DNA from: Branchiostoma floridae | Lineage: Eukaryota; Chordata; Leptocardii; Amphioxiformes; Branchiostomatidae | DNA: 64,000 bases | NCBI RefSeq assembly: GCF_000003815.2 | Contig: NC_049982.1 | Span: forward strand, 2,104,514 to 2,168,513 | Direction: 5' to 3' | Shown here: positions 61,590 to 64,000 of the stretch, in pieces | Position numbering within the stretch: the stretch's first letter is position 1 | Layout of the letters: each line of letters begins with the position of its first letter | Notes under the pieces: model-generated | What the model was told of the DNA's origin: nothing | The model's database searches: none | The model's input: the letters and a program-made list of their open reading frames with translations, nothing else | Position numbers and translations under genes: made by a program

Positions 61590-61662
61590 CATACACACAC
61601 ACACACACGCACAAGCTCACACACACACACAAAACACACACGCACAAACTCACACGCACAAG

Positions 61663-61703
<41 letters not shown>

Positions 61704-61707
61704 GCTC

Positions 61708-61741
<34 letters not shown>

Positions 61742-61950
61742 GCTCACACGCACAAGCTCACACGCACACACACAAAGCTCACACATACACACGCGCGCGC
61801 GCGCGCACACACACTCGCACGCACAAGCTCACACGCACAAGCTCACACGCACACACACACACACAAGCTCACATGCACAAGCACAAGCACACACGCAAAA
61901 GCTCACACGCACAAGCTCACACGCACACACACACACACACACACACAAAC
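61590..61950. repeat. (CA)n tract with AAGCTCACACG(C) periodicity
   Basis: CA microsatellite interrupted regularly by CAAGCTCACACGCA units, with a (CG)n stretch at 61791-61806. It starts within 15 bp of the upstream exon's donor. Thr/His frames through it are artefacts. Confidence 0.95.
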
Positions 61951-62112
61951 ACTAAATTATGTCGTATACCTTTATTTTAAGACTCAAACTAATTTGATTC
62001 AGCCAGTTTTGGAGCAATTGCATAGTATAACAGGTCGCAATGTTGCTTTAGTATAGCTATGTATATATGTACGATGTATGAATAAACCAGTCTATTACGT
62101 ACACAGACCCAT

Positions 62113-62354
62113 TTGTTGGTTTGTGATAAAGTCGATTCATACAAAGGCAAAGCAGAGCTTGCTAGTGAACTCATACTGTGGAAGCCAACACACGGGTATG
62201 CACATGCGGGGCGACCTCGACTAACATACATAGACCAGCTTGCTCGTGATGTGGGGTTGCGGGTTGAGGACTTAGAGAACGCCATGGGGGACAGAAACGT
62301 TTGGAAGGAGAGAGTGGACCTGGTCCGGGCAAGTAGCCCGCGACGACGATGATA
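62113..62354 (+). mobile_element. non-LTR retrotransposon tail, second subfamily
   Basis: The peptide ends LWKPTHGYAHAGRPRLTYID, QLARDVGLRVEDLENAMGDR, NVWKERVDLVRASSP and stops. GRP-x-x-TY-x-D, the DVGL helix and (N/A)AM-x-DR-x-x-W form the typical C-terminus of LINE reverse-transcriptase polyproteins. The copy is 5'-truncated. Confidence 0.75.
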
Positions 62355-63760
62355 TGGATGATATTATCTGGGAAGCCCAAAAATTGTTGCGAGCATGCGA
62401 ATTAAAAACGTTTTGTTTAGTTTCGTTGTAAAATCCAAGTAGTCGGGAGGGTTAAACAAATGACTAAAGGACATCCGCCAGTCATTCAAAGTACAGCAAT
62501 GGTTTCCTATACGAAAAAGAGGAGAAAGCAACTGTTAATAAAGTAGAAAGTAGAAACCCTCCCCTGTCACACCCACCTCAAACTCCCAGGAGCTACCCAT
62601 TTGACCAGGAAACAAATCTTGAAGTTTTAGACCCTTTACTTTCAATGTAAATTGGACTTTCGGTGCTATTGAAAAATCTGAATTCCGCTTCGGGTTTTTA
62701 AAGACAAAAAGCTGGTGATGAAGAAAAGTGAAAGAAAAACAGACGCTGTGCAGTCATGCATGTTAATCTACCTTCTCCTTGCACGTTCTTTGATAAATCT
62801 ACTAATACCAATACTTACATGAATTTCTTCTACATTATATTTATTATTTAGTTTTTATTATCCTGTGTCAGTTGTTTTGTATTGAACCATATTTCTGGTC
62901 ATTTTGTCTGTTCATGAATCATGTCATGTTCTTGGATGAACTTTCAAACAGCAGAAGGTCTTCAAACCTGTACCCGTTTTGCCGTCCTGAAAAATCGTTT
63001 CGTCCTAAAACAACCCTAATACAATGAAAAGAAATCTTATTGGTTGGTCCCACCCAACACGCTACCAGCTATTTTGAATCTTTGTGTGGATAGACTACGA
63101 CAGTACGAGTACATCGAATCGAGATCCTTCGTTTGATGTTTATTAAACTACTCGTTAAATAGTCTGCCGAATCTGTACAAAGCGTTTATAACAATACATA
63201 GTCATTTCTTGGAGAATGTTTTAATCATTTAATAGTAGATCTATTGAGTGAGTTACTACTTTAATCTACGTATGGGGTTTTCATTTTTATATTTCAGCCA
63301 TACCATATATGGTATGGTGAAATATATTGTATTCGTAATGTTTTTTTCTCCTGTCAAATCTTCAAATCCCTTCATCTCGGTCGTTCCTGGACCGAATGAC
63401 CTGAAATTTTGCACAATGGTAGAGTGGGTCAATACCAAGGTGTACTTTTCTCCTTTTTTTCATATCTGCCTCTAAAATGATTTTATTGAAGTTTAAAGGT
63501 CATGTTTTGACCAAAACGGTATATTTTGGCCCCCTGTACCCTTGAATTACAATGGAATTACCTTAAATTGGTGTAGATAGGCATTAGATAGTTGGTAAAA
63601 TGATCCAAGTAAAATTTTTGGCATAAACCAATTTCAAATTATTAATTTCTGCACTTTTCTGAGGGGAAATTGGTTTTCTTTCGGCCTTCTCCCGTGACCT
63701 CAGAGCCCACACCTGCCAGGTGCCAGCGGTCTGGGGAGAGAGTTAATTGCTTTATGGACG
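62355..63760. other. spacer, no gene seen
   Basis: AT-rich, with one palindrome at 63290-63323 (CCATACCATATATGGTATGG with flanking TTTCA/TGAAA). No coding exon. Confidence 0.4.
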
Positions 63761-63764
63761 CCAG

Positions 63765-63840
63765 CCAATCAGCGACGAGGAAGCCGAATGCTAGTTAATA
63801 TTCATAAGCGGGGCCTTGCTATCCCGTATATATACACAAA
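63765..63840 (+). promoter_or_regulatory. CCAAT and TATA boxes of a promoter facing right
   Basis: CCAAT (AGCCAATCAG) at 63765 and TATATATA at 63827-63834 are spaced about 60 bp apart, as in TATA-type promoters, predicting a start near 63860. The transcript would continue beyond the window; no ATG-led exon is convincing before 64000. Confidence 0.45.
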
Positions 63841-64000
63841 CAGATGCATATTACAGCCTTACAGTGGCCATATGTTACCCTGTGCCGGGTTTAAATTGTA
63901 GATTGCGAGGATTTGGAGTTAAGACAGGGTCATTTGAGCGGTAACGGACGGTACGCGTGTATTGAACGTTAGAATGCAAGTCTGTGTCGATGAATTTACC

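Noticed and set aside
61279-61980. 233-codon frame starting upstream of 61312
   Set aside because: Coding is credible only from ATG 61312 to the donor at 61576; beyond that it is CA satellite.

Overview
The window looks like amphioxus (lancelet, Branchiostoma) nuclear DNA from a draft assembly. Reasons: spliced metazoan genes of deuterostome type, an intronless olfactory-receptor-like 7TM receptor, very dense short inverted-repeat transposons and tRNA-derived SINEs, abundant microsatellites, and two 100-base runs of N (44400-44499 and 46075-46174). Bacterial features (operons, Shine-Dalgarno sites, CRISPR) are absent. Species identity is inference; no search was possible.

Layout. 0.3-0.9 kb: last coding exon of an unidentified plus-strand gene. 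1-7 kb: transposon-rich spacer. 7.2-9.0 kb: first two coding exons of a fatty acyl-CoA reductase (plus strand), then no recognisable further exon; 9.8-13.6 kb is one large inverted-repeat element filled with AAGAA-rich tandem repeats. 14-21.6 kb: MITEs, LINE tails and SINE heads. 21.86-23.62 kb: single-exon rhodopsin-family GPCR (plus) whose cytoplasmic tail is a coding minisatellite; a related array runs on past the stop to 24.95 kb. 25-31 kb: gene-free, repeats only. 31.5-44.7 kb and 46.7-54.6 kb (both minus): two tandem paralogues of the CD36/SCARB scavenger-receptor family, 12 exons each with the same phases at every junction. 55.6-60.25 kb (minus): three-exon gene for a small secreted 12-cysteine protein. 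61.3-61.6 kb (plus): first exon of a proline/glycine-rich protein. 63.76-63.84 kb: CCAAT and TATA boxes of a gene that would start near the right edge.

The main unexpected result is structural. At least eight exons of four genes carry tandem copies of their own exon-intron junction: FAR exon 1; CD36-A exons 4, 8 and 12; CD36-B exons 2, 4 and 8; and exon 3 of the Cys-rich gene. Each unit carries a splice acceptor or donor plus adjoining coding bases, in 2 to about 37 copies. From memory, junction-spanning minisatellites were described once in an amphioxus Adh gene; their density here suggests a general process acting on amphioxus exons. The GPCR tail array is a coding counterpart.

The genes do not form a pathway. 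Fatty acyl reduction and CD36-type lipid receptors both concern lipids, but nothing in the sequence links them functionally.
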